Assembly (NCBI RefSeq): GCF_002797325.1
Contig: NZ_KZ454938.1
Location: 818,267 to 882,266, forward strand
Origin: Bacillus sp. FJAT-45037
Lineage (GTDB): Bacteria; Bacillota; Bacilli; Bacillales; Bacillaceae_D
Direction: 5' to 3'
DNA: 64,000 nt
The first letter of the stretch is position 1. Every line of letters begins with the position of its first letter. Shown in pieces: positions 50,737 to 59,386 of this stretch. The notes below the pieces were generated by a model. It was not told the origin of the DNA and searched no databases. It saw only the letters and a list, made by a program, of their open reading frames with translations. The position numbers and the translations under genes are program-made.

Positions 50737-51430
50737 CGACTTGACGGTATCACATGGTCCCCAAGTGGTGCTAGAGCAAATTGATCTCACCATTGAAGAA
50801 GGTGAATTAGTCGTTCTCTTAGGGGCGAACGGAGCAGGGAAGAGTACGTTGTTCCATGCGATTAGTGGTCTATTAAAACCGACAAGTGGCGAGTTGCTGT
50901 TTAAAGGGAAATCTCTACAAAAATTATCAGCGAGTCAAATTGTTCGAGAGGGGGTGGTTCAATGTGCGGAAGGGCGAATGCTATTTGCTCAAATGACTGT
51001 CCATGACAATCTAAAAATGGGGGCTTTTTCCTATAAAAAAAACAAAGCAGAGATCACGAGTCAACTAGATTATGTGTACAAATTGTTCCCAGATTTAATG
51101 AAAAAGAAACAAGCTCCTGCTGGTAGTTTAAGTGGAGGGCAACAACAGATGGTCGCAATCGGGCGAGCCTTGATGGCAAAGCCAAAACTTTTATTGCTAG
51201 ATGAACCGTCGTTGGGTTTGGCACCGCTAATTGTGGAACAAATGTTTTCTATCATAAAGGAAGTTAATAAGGGCGGGGTGACCGTCTTACTTGCCGAACA
51301 AAATGCTTATGCGGCCTTGTCGATCTCATCTCGTGGGTATGTCCTTGAAAATGGGCGCCTAAAAGTAGAAGGAACAAAAGAGGAATTGTTGGGGAATGAA
51401 GAAATTCGTAAAGCGTATATTGGCGCTTAG
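50723..51430 (+). CDS. livF: ABC transporter ATP-binding protein (LivF family)
   Basis: A 235-residue ATPase with Walker A LLGANGAGKSTLFHAISG, VQCAEGRMLFAQMTVHDNLK (family-typical), canonical signature AGSLSGGQQQMVAIGRALMA, Walker B LLLLDEPSLGLAP and VLLAEQNAYAAL. It pairs with LivG, whose signature is degenerate, so one composite ATP site may be weak. ATG 50723 follows AGGAGGAGGTAG. Confidence 0.94.
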   Translation: MLVLNDLTVSHGPQVVLEQIDLTIEEGELVVLLGANGAGKSTLFHAISGLLKPTSGELLFKGKSLQKLSASQIVREGVVQCAEGRMLFAQMTVHDNLKMGAFSYKKNKAEITSQLDYVYKLFPDLMKKKQAPAGSLSGGQQQMVAIGRALMAKPKLLLLDEPSLGLAPLIVEQMFSIIKEVNKGGVTVLLAEQNAYAALSISSRGYVLENGRLKVEGTKEELLGNEEIRKAYIGA

Positions 51431-51462
51431 AATTTCGATAGATTACAAATACAGGGGGAAGA

Positions 51463-52677
51463 ATGATGAAAAAAAGTTGGCTGATTTCGAGTGTTGTTAT
51501 GTTCTCAATGGTCCTTGGTGCGTGTGCGAGTGGAACGACTGGTGATGGTGGAGGAGGAGAAGCCGCACCGGAAGAAGATGTACCAGAAGTAGAAGTAAGT
51601 GGAGAAGAAGAAATCCTGAACATCGGCTACACAGGACCATTAAGTGGACCGGCCGCTTTTTACGGGGAGAATACCGTAAGTGGTGTGAGAATGGCTGCTG
51701 ATGAGATCAATGACGCGGGAGGATTTGAGGTTGATGGCACGACGTACAAATTAAATTTAGTCACCTATGATGATATGTATTTACCAAATGAGGCGGCGAC
51801 GAACGCAAGACGTCTTGTGCAAGAGCATGATACAAAGATTGTTTTCGTTCCTCATAGTGGAGGGGTCTTTGCAACACAAGTGTTCAACGAGCAAGAAGAC
51901 TTCCTAATTGCCGCTTATACGAGTGAGCCAGAGATTTTAACGCAAGGAAATGGGCTGACGTTACGGATTCCACCTGCATATGATCAGTACCCAGAGCCGT
52001 TTGTTAATTATCAACAAGAACGATTTGGTACGAAATTAGCGTTATTACCTACAGCGACACAATATGGAAAAGACTGGACAGAGGAATTAGTTCCTGTCTG
52101 GGAAGCAAATGGGGGAGAGGTCGTCTATGATGGGGAAGTAGATTTTGGAAAGGATACGGATTTCTTTCCAATCGTCACAAATGCTCTCAATCAAAATCCT
52201 GATGTGATTTTTGTCGGAGGACCTTCTGAGCCTACTGCTTTACTAATGAAAGCTGCGAGAGACCTTGGATTTGAGGGCGGGTTTATGGTGATGGACCAAG
52301 CGAAATTTGAGGAAATGGACGGGGTACTTGGAGGCTATGATGAGATCGAAGGTGCAATTGGGATGTTACCAATTATGAATAGTGATGCAAGTGGAGCAGA
52401 GAGCTTTGTTTCAGCATTTGAAGAATTACAAGGGCGTGTACCAACGGCCGAATCTGCGTTTAACTATCAAGCAATGTATGTGTTAGTAGAGGCAATGAAA
52501 CTAGCTGGAACGGTTGAAGACCCTGAAGCGATTATGGCGCAAATGGACGCAGGGGTTAAAGCATTACCTGATGATAAGTTTGTGTGGCATCTAACAGGAG
52601 TAGAAAACAATGGCTTTGATTGGAAAGCATCGATTGCAGCCATTGAGGATGGTGAAATTGTATTAATTGAAGAATAG
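51463..52677 (+). CDS. substrate-binding lipoprotein of the Liv-type ABC transporter
   Basis: A 404-residue type 1 periplasmic-binding-fold lipoprotein. Signal MMKKSWLISSVVMFSMVLGA with Cys 21 as lipid site, a long acidic linker (GGGGEAAPEEDVPEVEVSGE), then the LIV-binding fold: LNIGYTGPLSGPAAFYGENT, AATNARRLVQEHDTKIVFVP, GKDTDFFPIVTNALNQNPDV. The very acidic linker suits a surface protein of an alkaliphile. It binds the cargo for LivHMGF, probably an organic acid tied to the locus. ATG 51463 or 51466 after AGGGGGAAG. Confidence 0.9.
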   Translation: MMKKSWLISSVVMFSMVLGACASGTTGDGGGGEAAPEEDVPEVEVSGEEEILNIGYTGPLSGPAAFYGENTVSGVRMAADEINDAGGFEVDGTTYKLNLVTYDDMYLPNEAATNARRLVQEHDTKIVFVPHSGGVFATQVFNEQEDFLIAAYTSEPEILTQGNGLTLRIPPAYDQYPEPFVNYQQERFGTKLALLPTATQYGKDWTEELVPVWEANGGEVVYDGEVDFGKDTDFFPIVTNALNQNPDVIFVGGPSEPTALLMKAARDLGFEGGFMVMDQAKFEEMDGVLGGYDEIEGAIGMLPIMNSDASGAESFVSAFEELQGRVPTAESAFNYQAMYVLVEAMKLAGTVEDPEAIMAQMDAGVKALPDDKFVWHLTGVENNGFDWKASIAAIEDGEIVLIEE

Positions 52678-52688
52678 GTGGACGAATT

Positions 52689-52721
52689 AGCCAGCTTCGT
52701 ATACAATGAAGCTGGCTTTTA
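52689..52721 (+). terminator. intrinsic terminator of the transporter operon
   Basis: AGCCAGCTTC (52689-52698) pairs perfectly with GAAGCTGGCT (52708-52717), followed by TTT. Confidence 0.85.
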
Positions 52722-52799
52722 ATGATAACCATTTTTTTGCAAATTCAAGGTGAAGCGCCTTTAAATCCTTATTAAATAGTGAATAAACTAAAATATGGG

Positions 52800-52828
52800 T
52801 TGACCTTATGAGGCTGCTATATTATAAT
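52800..52828 (+). promoter_or_regulatory. sigma-A promoter of rpsU-yqeY
   Basis: TTGACC (52800-52805) and consensus TATAAT (52823-52828) with a 17-bp spacer, about 67 bp before the rpsU start. Confidence 0.85.
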
Positions 52829-52894
52829 TAGATAAGACGTGCACTCGAATGATATGTGCCGTTTGATTGGTTGTTTCGGAGGGAGGGGAATATA

Positions 52895-53068
52895 ATGGCA
52901 GAAACTCGTGTTCGCAAAAACGAATCGATTGATGCTGCACTTCGTCGCTTCAAGAGATCACTCTCTAAAGAAGGAACGTTGGCTGAGGTTAAAAAGCGTA
53001 AGCACTATGAAAAACCTAGTGTAAAACGTAAGATGAAATCTGAAGCAGCAAGAAAACGTAAGTTCTAA
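52895..53068 (+). CDS. rpsU: 30S ribosomal protein S21
   Basis: A 57-residue basic ribosomal protein: [20 protein letters not shown] and the Lys/Arg-rich tail [14 protein letters not shown], full length for Bacillus. ATG 52895 follows GGAGGGAGGGGA. yqeY begins 20 bp after the stop, the usual Bacillus order. Confidence 0.97.
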   Translation: MAETRVRKNESIDAALRRFKRSLSKEGTLAEVKKRKHYEKPSVKRKMKSEAARKRKF

Positions 53069-53088
53069 GAAGTGAGAGGGTGTATTCA

Positions 53089-53532
53089 TTGAATCTTCTA
53101 GATCGTTTAACTGCAGATATGAAGAGTGCGATGAAGAACAAAGATAAGCAAAAACTCTCTGTCATCCGTATGGTAAAGTCGTCGTTGCAAAACGAGCAGA
53201 TTAAGCTCGGGCGTGAGTTGACGGACGATGATAGCCTTACGGTTTTGAATCGCGAACTGAAACAACGCAAGGATTCGCTCCATGAGTTTGAACAAGCAAA
53301 CCGTGAAGATTTAGCTTCCAAGTTACGCGACGAGATCGTTATACTTGATGACTATATGCCAGAACAGCTTTCAGAAGAAGAAGTATCAGCAATCGTCAAG
53401 GAAACCATTGATGAAGTCGGTGCTTCCACCAAAGCAGACATGGGTAAGGTCATGGGAGCAGTTATGCCTAAGGTTAAAGGTAAAGCTGATGGTGGACTTG
53501 TGAATCGTCTTGTGCAACAACACTTATCATAA
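53089..53532 (+). CDS. yqeY: GatB/YqeY domain-containing protein
   Basis: A 147-residue helical protein of the YqeY family, related to the tail domain of GatB that touches tRNA in Glu-tRNA(Gln) amidotransferase. [40 protein letters not shown] and [20 protein letters not shown] are diagnostic. TTG 53089 follows GAGAGGGTG, better than GTG 53080. It forms an operon with rpsU and ends in a 15-bp perfect terminator stem. Confidence 0.95.
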   Translation: MNLLDRLTADMKSAMKNKDKQKLSVIRMVKSSLQNEQIKLGRELTDDDSLTVLNRELKQRKDSLHEFEQANREDLASKLRDEIVILDDYMPEQLSEEEVSAIVKETIDEVGASTKADMGKVMGAVMPKVKGKADGGLVNRLVQQHLS

Positions 53533-53542
53533 TTAATGACAC

Positions 53543-53577
53543 AAATGCCACGTTTCCTCGGAAACGTGGCATTTTTA
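53543..53577 (+). terminator. intrinsic terminator of rpsU-yqeY
   Basis: AAATGCCACGTTTCC (53543-53557) pairs perfectly with GGAAACGTGGCATTT (53560-53574), with T-run. Confidence 0.9.
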
Positions 53578-53706
53578 TTTGTGAATGCAGCCCTTGAGTG
53601 GAAGTTCATGATTCGTTCGTGCTAAACTAAATATAGAAAAAATTGAAACCTTATGAAGAGATTACACGTAAAGCTACATAAGACCAATTAGAAGGGAGGT
53701 AGTTAA

Positions 53707-55044
53707 ATGAATCGTATTCGGTTAAAGGTATCATTACTTATGATTATCGGTGCGTTACTCCTTATTCCGATTCAATCCTTTGTTCATAGTGAGACTAATC
53801 AAAGCGATCCAGTCGTCTACTACATACCTGTTGAACAAACGGTGGAACGAGGTTTAGCGGCTTTTATGAAGCGCTCATTTGAATCGGCGAAAGAACAAGG
53901 GGCTGATTACATTGTTCTCGAGATTCATACTCCAGGCGGTGCGGTTGATGCAGCAGGTGATATCGCACGATTAATGCGAAATACTGATATTCCGATCATT
54001 GCGTATGTCACCAAAGATGCGATTTCAGCCGGTGCTTATATTGCTTTAAATGCTGATGAGATTGTGATGGCTCCAGGTGCAACGATGGGGTCAGCAGGTG
54101 TGATTGATGGAGCCGGTAATGCCGCTGAAGAGAAGACACAATCTTTTTGGTTAGCTGAGATGCGTGCGTCAGCGGAATTGAATGACCGTGATCCTCTATA
54201 TGCTTTGGCAATGGCTGACCGAACCGTCGAAATACCTGATTTAGGCTTAAAAAATGAAGAATTTTTGACGCTAACATCAAGCGAAGCGGTGAGTGTCGGG
54301 TATGCAGAAGCGATTGCTTCTAACCGAGCGGAGTTGCTTGAGTATCTAGAACTAGATCAAGTGACAGAACAAGATATGCAAGTCAGTTTTGCTGAGCAAA
54401 TTGCTAGATTTGTAACAAATCCAATTATTATTCCAATTTTATTATCGGTTGGAAGCCTCGGACTCGTACTTGAATTGTATTCGCCTGGATTTGGGGTCCC
54501 TGGATTAATGGGCCTTTCAGCATTAGGGTTGTTTTTCTTTGGCCATTTATTTGCTGGTTTTGCGGGATGGGAATCGATTCTCTTGTTCGCAATAGGGTTC
54601 TTACTAATCATGATTGAAATTTTTGTGCCTGGCTTTGGCATTTTTGGTGTACTCGGCATAGGCTCGATCATTGGTGGGATGCTGCTTGCATCGTTTTCGA
54701 TGTCCTCCATGGTCATTTCAATCTTTATAGCAGTGATTTTAACCGCACTTGGGACCGTCTTTATTTTTAGGTATTTTGGTCACCGAGGGCCGTGGAAAAA
54801 ACTTATTCTCACGGATTCAACAAGTTCAGAAAAAGGCTATATCACCAACCATACAAGATCAGAATTGATGGAGATGGATGGTGAAACATTAACGCCGCTG
54901 CGACCATCTGGTTCGGCTGTTTTTAATGGGGAACGCCTTGACGTTGTATCTGAAGGAGGATATATTGAACAGGGTAGGAAAATCCAGGTCGTCTATACAT
55001 CTGGTTCACGAGTTGTTGTTCGTGAGGTAAAAGGTAACTTATAA
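53707..55044 (+). CDS. yqeZ: NfeD family protein (membrane-bound ClpP-class serine protease)
   Basis: A 445-residue protein: signal/anchor helix (~8-26), ClpP-like domain (~38-220) with IVLEIHTPGGAVDAAGDIAR and DAISAGAYIALNADEIVMAP (catalytic Ser in SAGAY), then four to five membrane helices (~237-360) and a C-terminal NfeD OB-fold (~370-445: LTPLRPSGSAVFNGERLDVV). It works with the flotillin FloA encoded directly downstream in membrane microdomain organisation. ATG 53707 follows AAGGGAGG. Confidence 0.93.
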   Translation: MNRIRLKVSLLMIIGALLLIPIQSFVHSETNQSDPVVYYIPVEQTVERGLAAFMKRSFESAKEQGADYIVLEIHTPGGAVDAAGDIARLMRNTDIPIIAYVTKDAISAGAYIALNADEIVMAPGATMGSAGVIDGAGNAAEEKTQSFWLAEMRASAELNDRDPLYALAMADRTVEIPDLGLKNEEFLTLTSSEAVSVGYAEAIASNRAELLEYLELDQVTEQDMQVSFAEQIARFVTNPIIIPILLSVGSLGLVLELYSPGFGVPGLMGLSALGLFFFGHLFAGFAGWESILLFAIGFLLIMIEIFVPGFGIFGVLGIGSIIGGMLLASFSMSSMVISIFIAVILTALGTVFIFRYFGHRGPWKKLILTDSTSSEKGYITNHTRSELMEMDGETLTPLRPSGSAVFNGERLDVVSEGGYIEQGRKIQVVYTSGSRVVVREVKGNL

Positions 55045-55062
55045 TTAAAAGGAGGAAACAAA

Positions 55063-56067
55063 ATGACATTAGATCCAGGAAGTATTGGATTATTGGTTGG
55101 TTTAGCGGTATTAATTATCTTCCTAGCGGTACTATTTACATTTGTACCTGTTATGTTGTGGATTTCTGCACTAGCTGCAGGAGTGAAGATTGGGATTTTC
55201 GAACTAGTGGGGATGCGTTTACGTCGAGTTATTCCAGCACGAGTAGTAAATCCATTGATCAAAGCCGTTAAAGCAGGTATTGATCTTAGTACATCAAAAC
55301 TAGAAGGTCACTATTTAGCAGGTGGTAATGTTGACCGTGTTGTTAATGCGTTAATCGCAGCGCAACGTGCTAACATTGAATTAAGCTTTGAGCGTGCAGC
55401 AGCGATTGACCTTGCTGGTCGTGACGTATTAGAAGCAGTTCAAATGAGTGTAAACCCAAAAGTAATTGAAACACCATTCATTGCCGGTGTAGCGATGGAC
55501 GGAATTGAAGTAAAAGCAAAAGCGCGTATTACAGTGCGTGCAAACATCGATCGCCTTGTCGGGGGTGCCGGGGAAGATACGGTTATCGCTCGTGTTGGTG
55601 AGGGGATTGTATCAACGATTGGTTCTGCTATACATCACAAGAAAGTTCTTGAAAGCCCAGATATGATTTCTCAAACCGTTTTATCTAAAGGTCTTGATGC
55701 TGGTACAGCGTTTGAGATTCTATCGATTGATATCGCAGACATTGATATCGGCAAGAACATTGGTGCTGAATTACAAACAGATCAAGCTGAAGCAGATAAG
55801 AAGATTGCACAAGCAAAAGCCGAAGAACGTCGTGCAATGGCTGTGGCACAAGAACAAGAGATGAAGGCTCGTGTCGAAGAAATGCGCGCGAAAGTTGTGG
55901 AAGCAGAAGCAGAAGTACCTATGGCATTATCAGATGCATTACGTAAAGGAAACATGGGCGTAATGGATTATATGAACTATCAAAACGTGATGGCTGATAC
56001 AGATATGCGTGGGTCAATAAGTAAGGCAACAGGGGAAGATGATCAAAACAACAAGCGTGGTCAATAA
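55063..56067 (+). CDS. floA: flotillin-like protein FloA
   Basis: A 334-residue bacterial flotillin: an N-terminal membrane hairpin (~9-40), an SPFH/PHB-like domain ([60 protein letters not shown]) and an EA-rich coiled coil ([20 protein letters not shown]). It scaffolds membrane microdomains. Length and order (after NfeD) match B. subtilis YqfA/FloA. ATG 55063 follows AAAGGAGG. Confidence 0.97.
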   Translation: MTLDPGSIGLLVGLAVLIIFLAVLFTFVPVMLWISALAAGVKIGIFELVGMRLRRVIPARVVNPLIKAVKAGIDLSTSKLEGHYLAGGNVDRVVNALIAAQRANIELSFERAAAIDLAGRDVLEAVQMSVNPKVIETPFIAGVAMDGIEVKAKARITVRANIDRLVGGAGEDTVIARVGEGIVSTIGSAIHHKKVLESPDMISQTVLSKGLDAGTAFEILSIDIADIDIGKNIGAELQTDQAEADKKIAQAKAEERRAMAVAQEQEMKARVEEMRAKVVEAEAEVPMALSDALRKGNMGVMDYMNYQNVMADTDMRGSISKATGEDDQNNKRGQ

Positions 56068-56102
56068 TGCATTCTCCTAGTGATGGAAGGAGGAGAACAT
56101 AA

Positions 56103-56657
56103 ATGGAATCACTGTTTGATTTAATTTTCTCCAATATCTTCTTCGTCATTATTGTGATCGGTGGGATAATAAGTTTCTTCAATCGAATGAGAGAAGCTGG
56201 GAATTCAGAAGAAAGACCTGAACGTCCACAAAGGCAACAGCAAGCAGGGGAAGTGCAACAAGAGGAACGAGTGGACTGGAGAGAGATCTTTAAGCAAGAG
56301 CAACCTCCATCTCCCGAACCAGAACGCGCTCAACCTACCTTTGAGGAACGGCCGAAGCCGGTTTCATTTGAACCGATCAATCAGCGTGAAGAAGTAAGTG
56401 GAGTCGTTGATCGTCAGCAAGAACTACACGATCGGTATGAAGGATTAAAGAATAAACGAAATGATCGAATTCTAGCTGCAAGAAATGAGATAGGATCATC
56501 AACAGACAAAGAGCGCTCGAGTTCTAAACTTGACCTCGAACTGAATCGCTTATCTAATAAAGAGGCGATGAAGGCCATTGTGTTTGCTGAAGTACTAGGG
56601 AAACCTAGAGGGAAAAATCCTCATCAAAGTTTTATGCAGTCAAGACGAATGAGATAA
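56103..56657 (+). CDS. YqfB-position protein, membrane-anchored, unknown function
   Basis: A 184-residue protein with one N-terminal membrane helix (about 5-26), a Gln/Glu/Pro-rich linker (RPQRQQQAGEVQQEERVDWR) and a charged C-terminal part with NKEAMKAIVFAEVLGKPRGK. It occupies the place of yqfB after floA. Similar linker-plus-tail proteins occur there in Bacillus, function unknown. It may assist FloA, inferred only from order. A strong terminator follows. Confidence 0.75.
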   Translation: MESLFDLIFSNIFFVIIVIGGIISFFNRMREAGNSEERPERPQRQQQAGEVQQEERVDWREIFKQEQPPSPEPERAQPTFEERPKPVSFEPINQREEVSGVVDRQQELHDRYEGLKNKRNDRILAARNEIGSSTDKERSSSKLDLELNRLSNKEAMKAIVFAEVLGKPRGKNPHQSFMQSRRMR

Positions 56658-56666
56658 TAGTAACGA

Positions 56667-56701
56667 GTCGCACAGAGTATACTCTGTGCGGCTTTTTTTT
56701 T
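56667..56701 (+). terminator. intrinsic terminator after the NfeD-FloA operon
   Basis: CGCACAGAGTA (56669-56679) and TACTCTGTGCG (56680-56690) form a perfect palindrome followed by an eight-to-nine T-run. Confidence 0.85.
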
Positions 56702-56770
56702 GCTCATCGAGATTTCTGTGATAACCAACAAGCCTTTGACATAAAAATGAGAGAAGGGGGAGGGTCGTGC

Positions 56771-57052
56771 ATGAAAAAATTTAAACAACAGATGAGAGTA
56801 TGGATGACAAAAAACATGCAGCTTCCAGCAGATGTCATGATGGACTTGCCGCGTATCACCATGATTGGTCAACTACATATTTATATTGAAAACCATCGTG
56901 GGGTTTTACGATTCTCCAATCAGGAACTTAGGTTGTTACTTAAACAAGGACAACTGTTAATAAAAGGTGATCAATTTGTGATAAAAACGATTTTACCAGA
57001 GGAGCTTCTATTAGAAGGACGGATCGACCAAGTGATTTATTTAAATGAATAA
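56771..57052 (+). CDS. yqfC: sporulation protein YqfC
   Basis: A 93-residue YabP/YqfC-family protein: MTKNMQLPADVMMDLPRITM, QLHIYIENHRGVLRFSNQEL, LLLEGRIDQVIYLNE. Members are sigma-E-dependent sporulation proteins partnered with YqfD. ATG 56771 follows GAAGGGGGAGGG. An in-frame ATG at 56747 lies before that ribosome binding site. Confidence 0.92.
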   Translation: MKKFKQQMRVWMTKNMQLPADVMMDLPRITMIGQLHIYIENHRGVLRFSNQELRLLLKQGQLLIKGDQFVIKTILPEELLLEGRIDQVIYLNE

Positions 57053-57091
57053 ATGTCACTTAAGACCGAGTAGAGAAGAGGGGGACCGAGT

Positions 57092-58279
57092 ATGCGAAAT
57101 AATTGGATGCAAGCTGTCAAAGGTTATGTCAGGGTAAGGGTGGACGGAGCTTACCCCGAGCGATTTCTCAATCGATGTATCGAACAGCGGCTATCGATTT
57201 GGAAGGTTAAACGAGTGGGTGATGAGAGAATTGTCTTTTATATGGACATAGAAGATGCAACCAAGATTCGTCCGCTATTACGCACAACCGACTGCAAAGT
57301 GACATTTCATGATCGGAAAGGGACACCTGCTATTTTACGTAAAATGAGTTTACGTGCAGGTTTTTTAATCGGACTGGCTGCGTGTTTGGCTATTATATTT
57401 ATTTTATCAAACATGGTTTGGAAAGTAGAAGTGGAAGGAGCCTCCCCGCATGTTGAGCACGAGTTGCGCCAAGTGGTTCAAGAAATGGGGATCAAGCGAG
57501 GCAGTTTTCAATTTTCCTTGCCGAGTGTTGAGCAAATTCAACGTGATGTAACAGAACAAGTTAGTGGGGCCACCTGGGTCGGGGTTCGTCAAAAGGGGAC
57601 GACCTATCAATTTGAAGTGGTCGAACAGAAGTTGCCAGAAGAAGCCGCTCGAGTAAGTCCGCGACATTTAGTTGCGAAAAAGAAGGCCATTATTCATGAC
57701 ATTTTTGTAGAACATGGTCAAGCAGAAGTGAAACCAAATGATTTCGTGGATAAGGGTGATATGCTCGTCAAAGGAGAGATCGGGAAAGAAGGGAAGACAG
57801 AAATTGTTGCAGCAATTGCTGATGTTCGTGGAGAAATTTGGTACAAGTCAGAAGCAACGATTCCGATAGAACGGCTTTTTACCACGTTAACAGGGGAATC
57901 AAAAGATCGTCACTACCTCTCTATAGCAAGTGTGAATCTACCTTTCTGGGGACTTCGTGGACATGACTTCGAGCAAACGCAAGAATTTATCGAAGAAAAA
58001 CAATTCCACTTGTTTAATTTGTCGCTTCCTTTAAAGTATGTACGAAAGGAAATTCGGGAAACATCTTCGTATAACCGTACGTACACCAAAGAAGAAGCGA
58101 TTGAGGAAGCGAAACGGATGGCTCGAGTAGAGCTTGTTCGTGGACTTCCAGATGATGCGGAAATTATTGGTGAAAAAGTTTTGCACGAAACCTTAGAGAA
58201 TGGTAAAATTAAACTACAGATTCACTACCAAGTACTAGAAGATATCACATCGGCACAACCGATCATTCGAGGAGATTGA
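57092..58279 (+). CDS. yqfD: sporulation protein YqfD
   Basis: A 395-residue sporulation protein with one membrane helix (~90-110), MRNNWMQAVKGYVRVRVDGA at the start, IRPLLRTTDCKVTFHDRKG, GATWVGVRQKGTTYQFEVVE (POTRA-like) and EEAIEEAKRMARVELVRGLP near the end. It works with YqfC in the mother-cell membrane during sporulation in Bacillus. The stop overlaps the start region of phoH. Confidence 0.93.
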   Translation: MRNNWMQAVKGYVRVRVDGAYPERFLNRCIEQRLSIWKVKRVGDERIVFYMDIEDATKIRPLLRTTDCKVTFHDRKGTPAILRKMSLRAGFLIGLAACLAIIFILSNMVWKVEVEGASPHVEHELRQVVQEMGIKRGSFQFSLPSVEQIQRDVTEQVSGATWVGVRQKGTTYQFEVVEQKLPEEAARVSPRHLVAKKKAIIHDIFVEHGQAEVKPNDFVDKGDMLVKGEIGKEGKTEIVAAIADVRGEIWYKSEATIPIERLFTTLTGESKDRHYLSIASVNLPFWGLRGHDFEQTQEFIEEKQFHLFNLSLPLKYVRKEIRETSSYNRTYTKEEAIEEAKRMARVELVRGLPDDAEIIGEKVLHETLENGKIKLQIHYQVLEDITSAQPIIRGD

Positions 58280-58284
58280 TGTTC

Positions 58285-59250
58285 TTGTCAGAGATGAAAT
58301 CGATTCAACTAGAAGTGAAGAGCACGAGAGAAATCCAAGCTTTACTTGGCCCAAACGATCGTCACCTACAACGTATAGAAGAGTTGCTTGAAGTGTCTAT
58401 TGTCACAAGGGGTGAACAAGTTTCAATTAATGGGACCCCAGAGAATATTCAATATGTTCAAAAAGTACTGGCTTCACTCGTACAATTAGTTCGAAAAGGG
58501 ATTTCCATTACAGAACGTGATGTAGTCTACGCAGTTGAACTAGCGAAGCGTGATCAGTTGGATGAACTACATGAGCTTTATGAAGAGAAAGTTGCGGTCA
58601 CAGCGAGAGGGAAAGTCATTATTGCTAAAACGCTCGGGCAACGTCATTATGTCTCGGCAATTAAAAAACGAGATATGGTCTTTGGTATAGGTCCAGCAGG
58701 TACAGGGAAAACGTATCTTGCTGTGGTGTTAGCGGTCACTGCACTAAAAGAAGGTCATGTGAAACGAATTGTGTTAACAAGACCAGCAGTAGAAGCAGGT
58801 GAGAGCTTAGGTTTTTTACCAGGTGATTTGAAAGAAAAAGTAGACCCCTACTTACGACCGATCTATGATGCCCTTCACGATGTATTAGGTGTTGAGCACA
58901 CGACGCGCTTAATGGAGCGTGGAACGATTGAAGTCGCGCCACTTGCTTACATGCGTGGCCGAACGTTAGATGATGCCTTCGTTATTTTAGATGAAGCGCA
59001 AAATACAACCCAAGAACAAATGAAAATGTTTATTACTAGACTTGGTTTTGGTTCGAAAATGGTGATCAATGGAGACTTAACACAAATTGATCTACCTAAA
59101 GGAAAAAAATCAGGATTAAAAGTGGCTATTGATATATTACAGCCTGTCAAAGACATTGGTTTTATTTATTTACACGCTTCGGATGTAGTAAGGCATACGC
59201 TTGTTCAAAAGATTTTAACTGCGTATGAGACTCAAAACGAAGAAAGCTAA
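58285..59250 (+). CDS. phoH: PhoH family protein (ATPase/RNase-associated)
   Basis: A 321-residue P-loop protein: an N-terminal KH-like region (~15-75), Walker A FGIGPAGTGKTYLAVVLAV, RPAVEAGESLGFLPGDLKEK (family signature), Walker B AFVILDEAQNTTQEQMKMFI and MVINGDLTQIDLPKGKKSGL. PhoH-like ATPases are thought to act in RNA or phosphate-related metabolism, and in Bacillus the gene is next to ybeY and pgpH. The start is uncertain: TTG 58285 is 10 bases after GAGGAG, and ATG 58279 or TTG 58276 lie closer. Confidence 0.93.
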   Translation: MSEMKSIQLEVKSTREIQALLGPNDRHLQRIEELLEVSIVTRGEQVSINGTPENIQYVQKVLASLVQLVRKGISITERDVVYAVELAKRDQLDELHELYEEKVAVTARGKVIIAKTLGQRHYVSAIKKRDMVFGIGPAGTGKTYLAVVLAVTALKEGHVKRIVLTRPAVEAGESLGFLPGDLKEKVDPYLRPIYDALHDVLGVEHTTRLMERGTIEVAPLAYMRGRTLDDAFVILDEAQNTTQEQMKMFITRLGFGSKMVINGDLTQIDLPKGKKSGLKVAIDILQPVKDIGFIYLHASDVVRHTLVQKILTAYETQNEES

Positions 59251-59292
59251 ATAGCAAGCAGTAGTGGTCACACAACTTGAGTGAACGCTTCA

Positions 59293-59323
59293 ATAAGACC
59301 CTCGCTTGACGAGGGTCTTATCT
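59293..59323 (+). terminator. hairpin between phoH and pgpH
   Basis: ATAAGACCCTCG (59293-59304) pairs perfectly with CGAGGGTCTTAT (59310-59321). The T-run is weak, so it may only slow or partly end transcription before pgpH. Confidence 0.6.
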
Positions 59324-59386
59324 GTTCCTAGGGAGGATATAAGCAGAGGGTAGAAAGTTGTTTTAAGATAAAGGGGTGAGGCAATC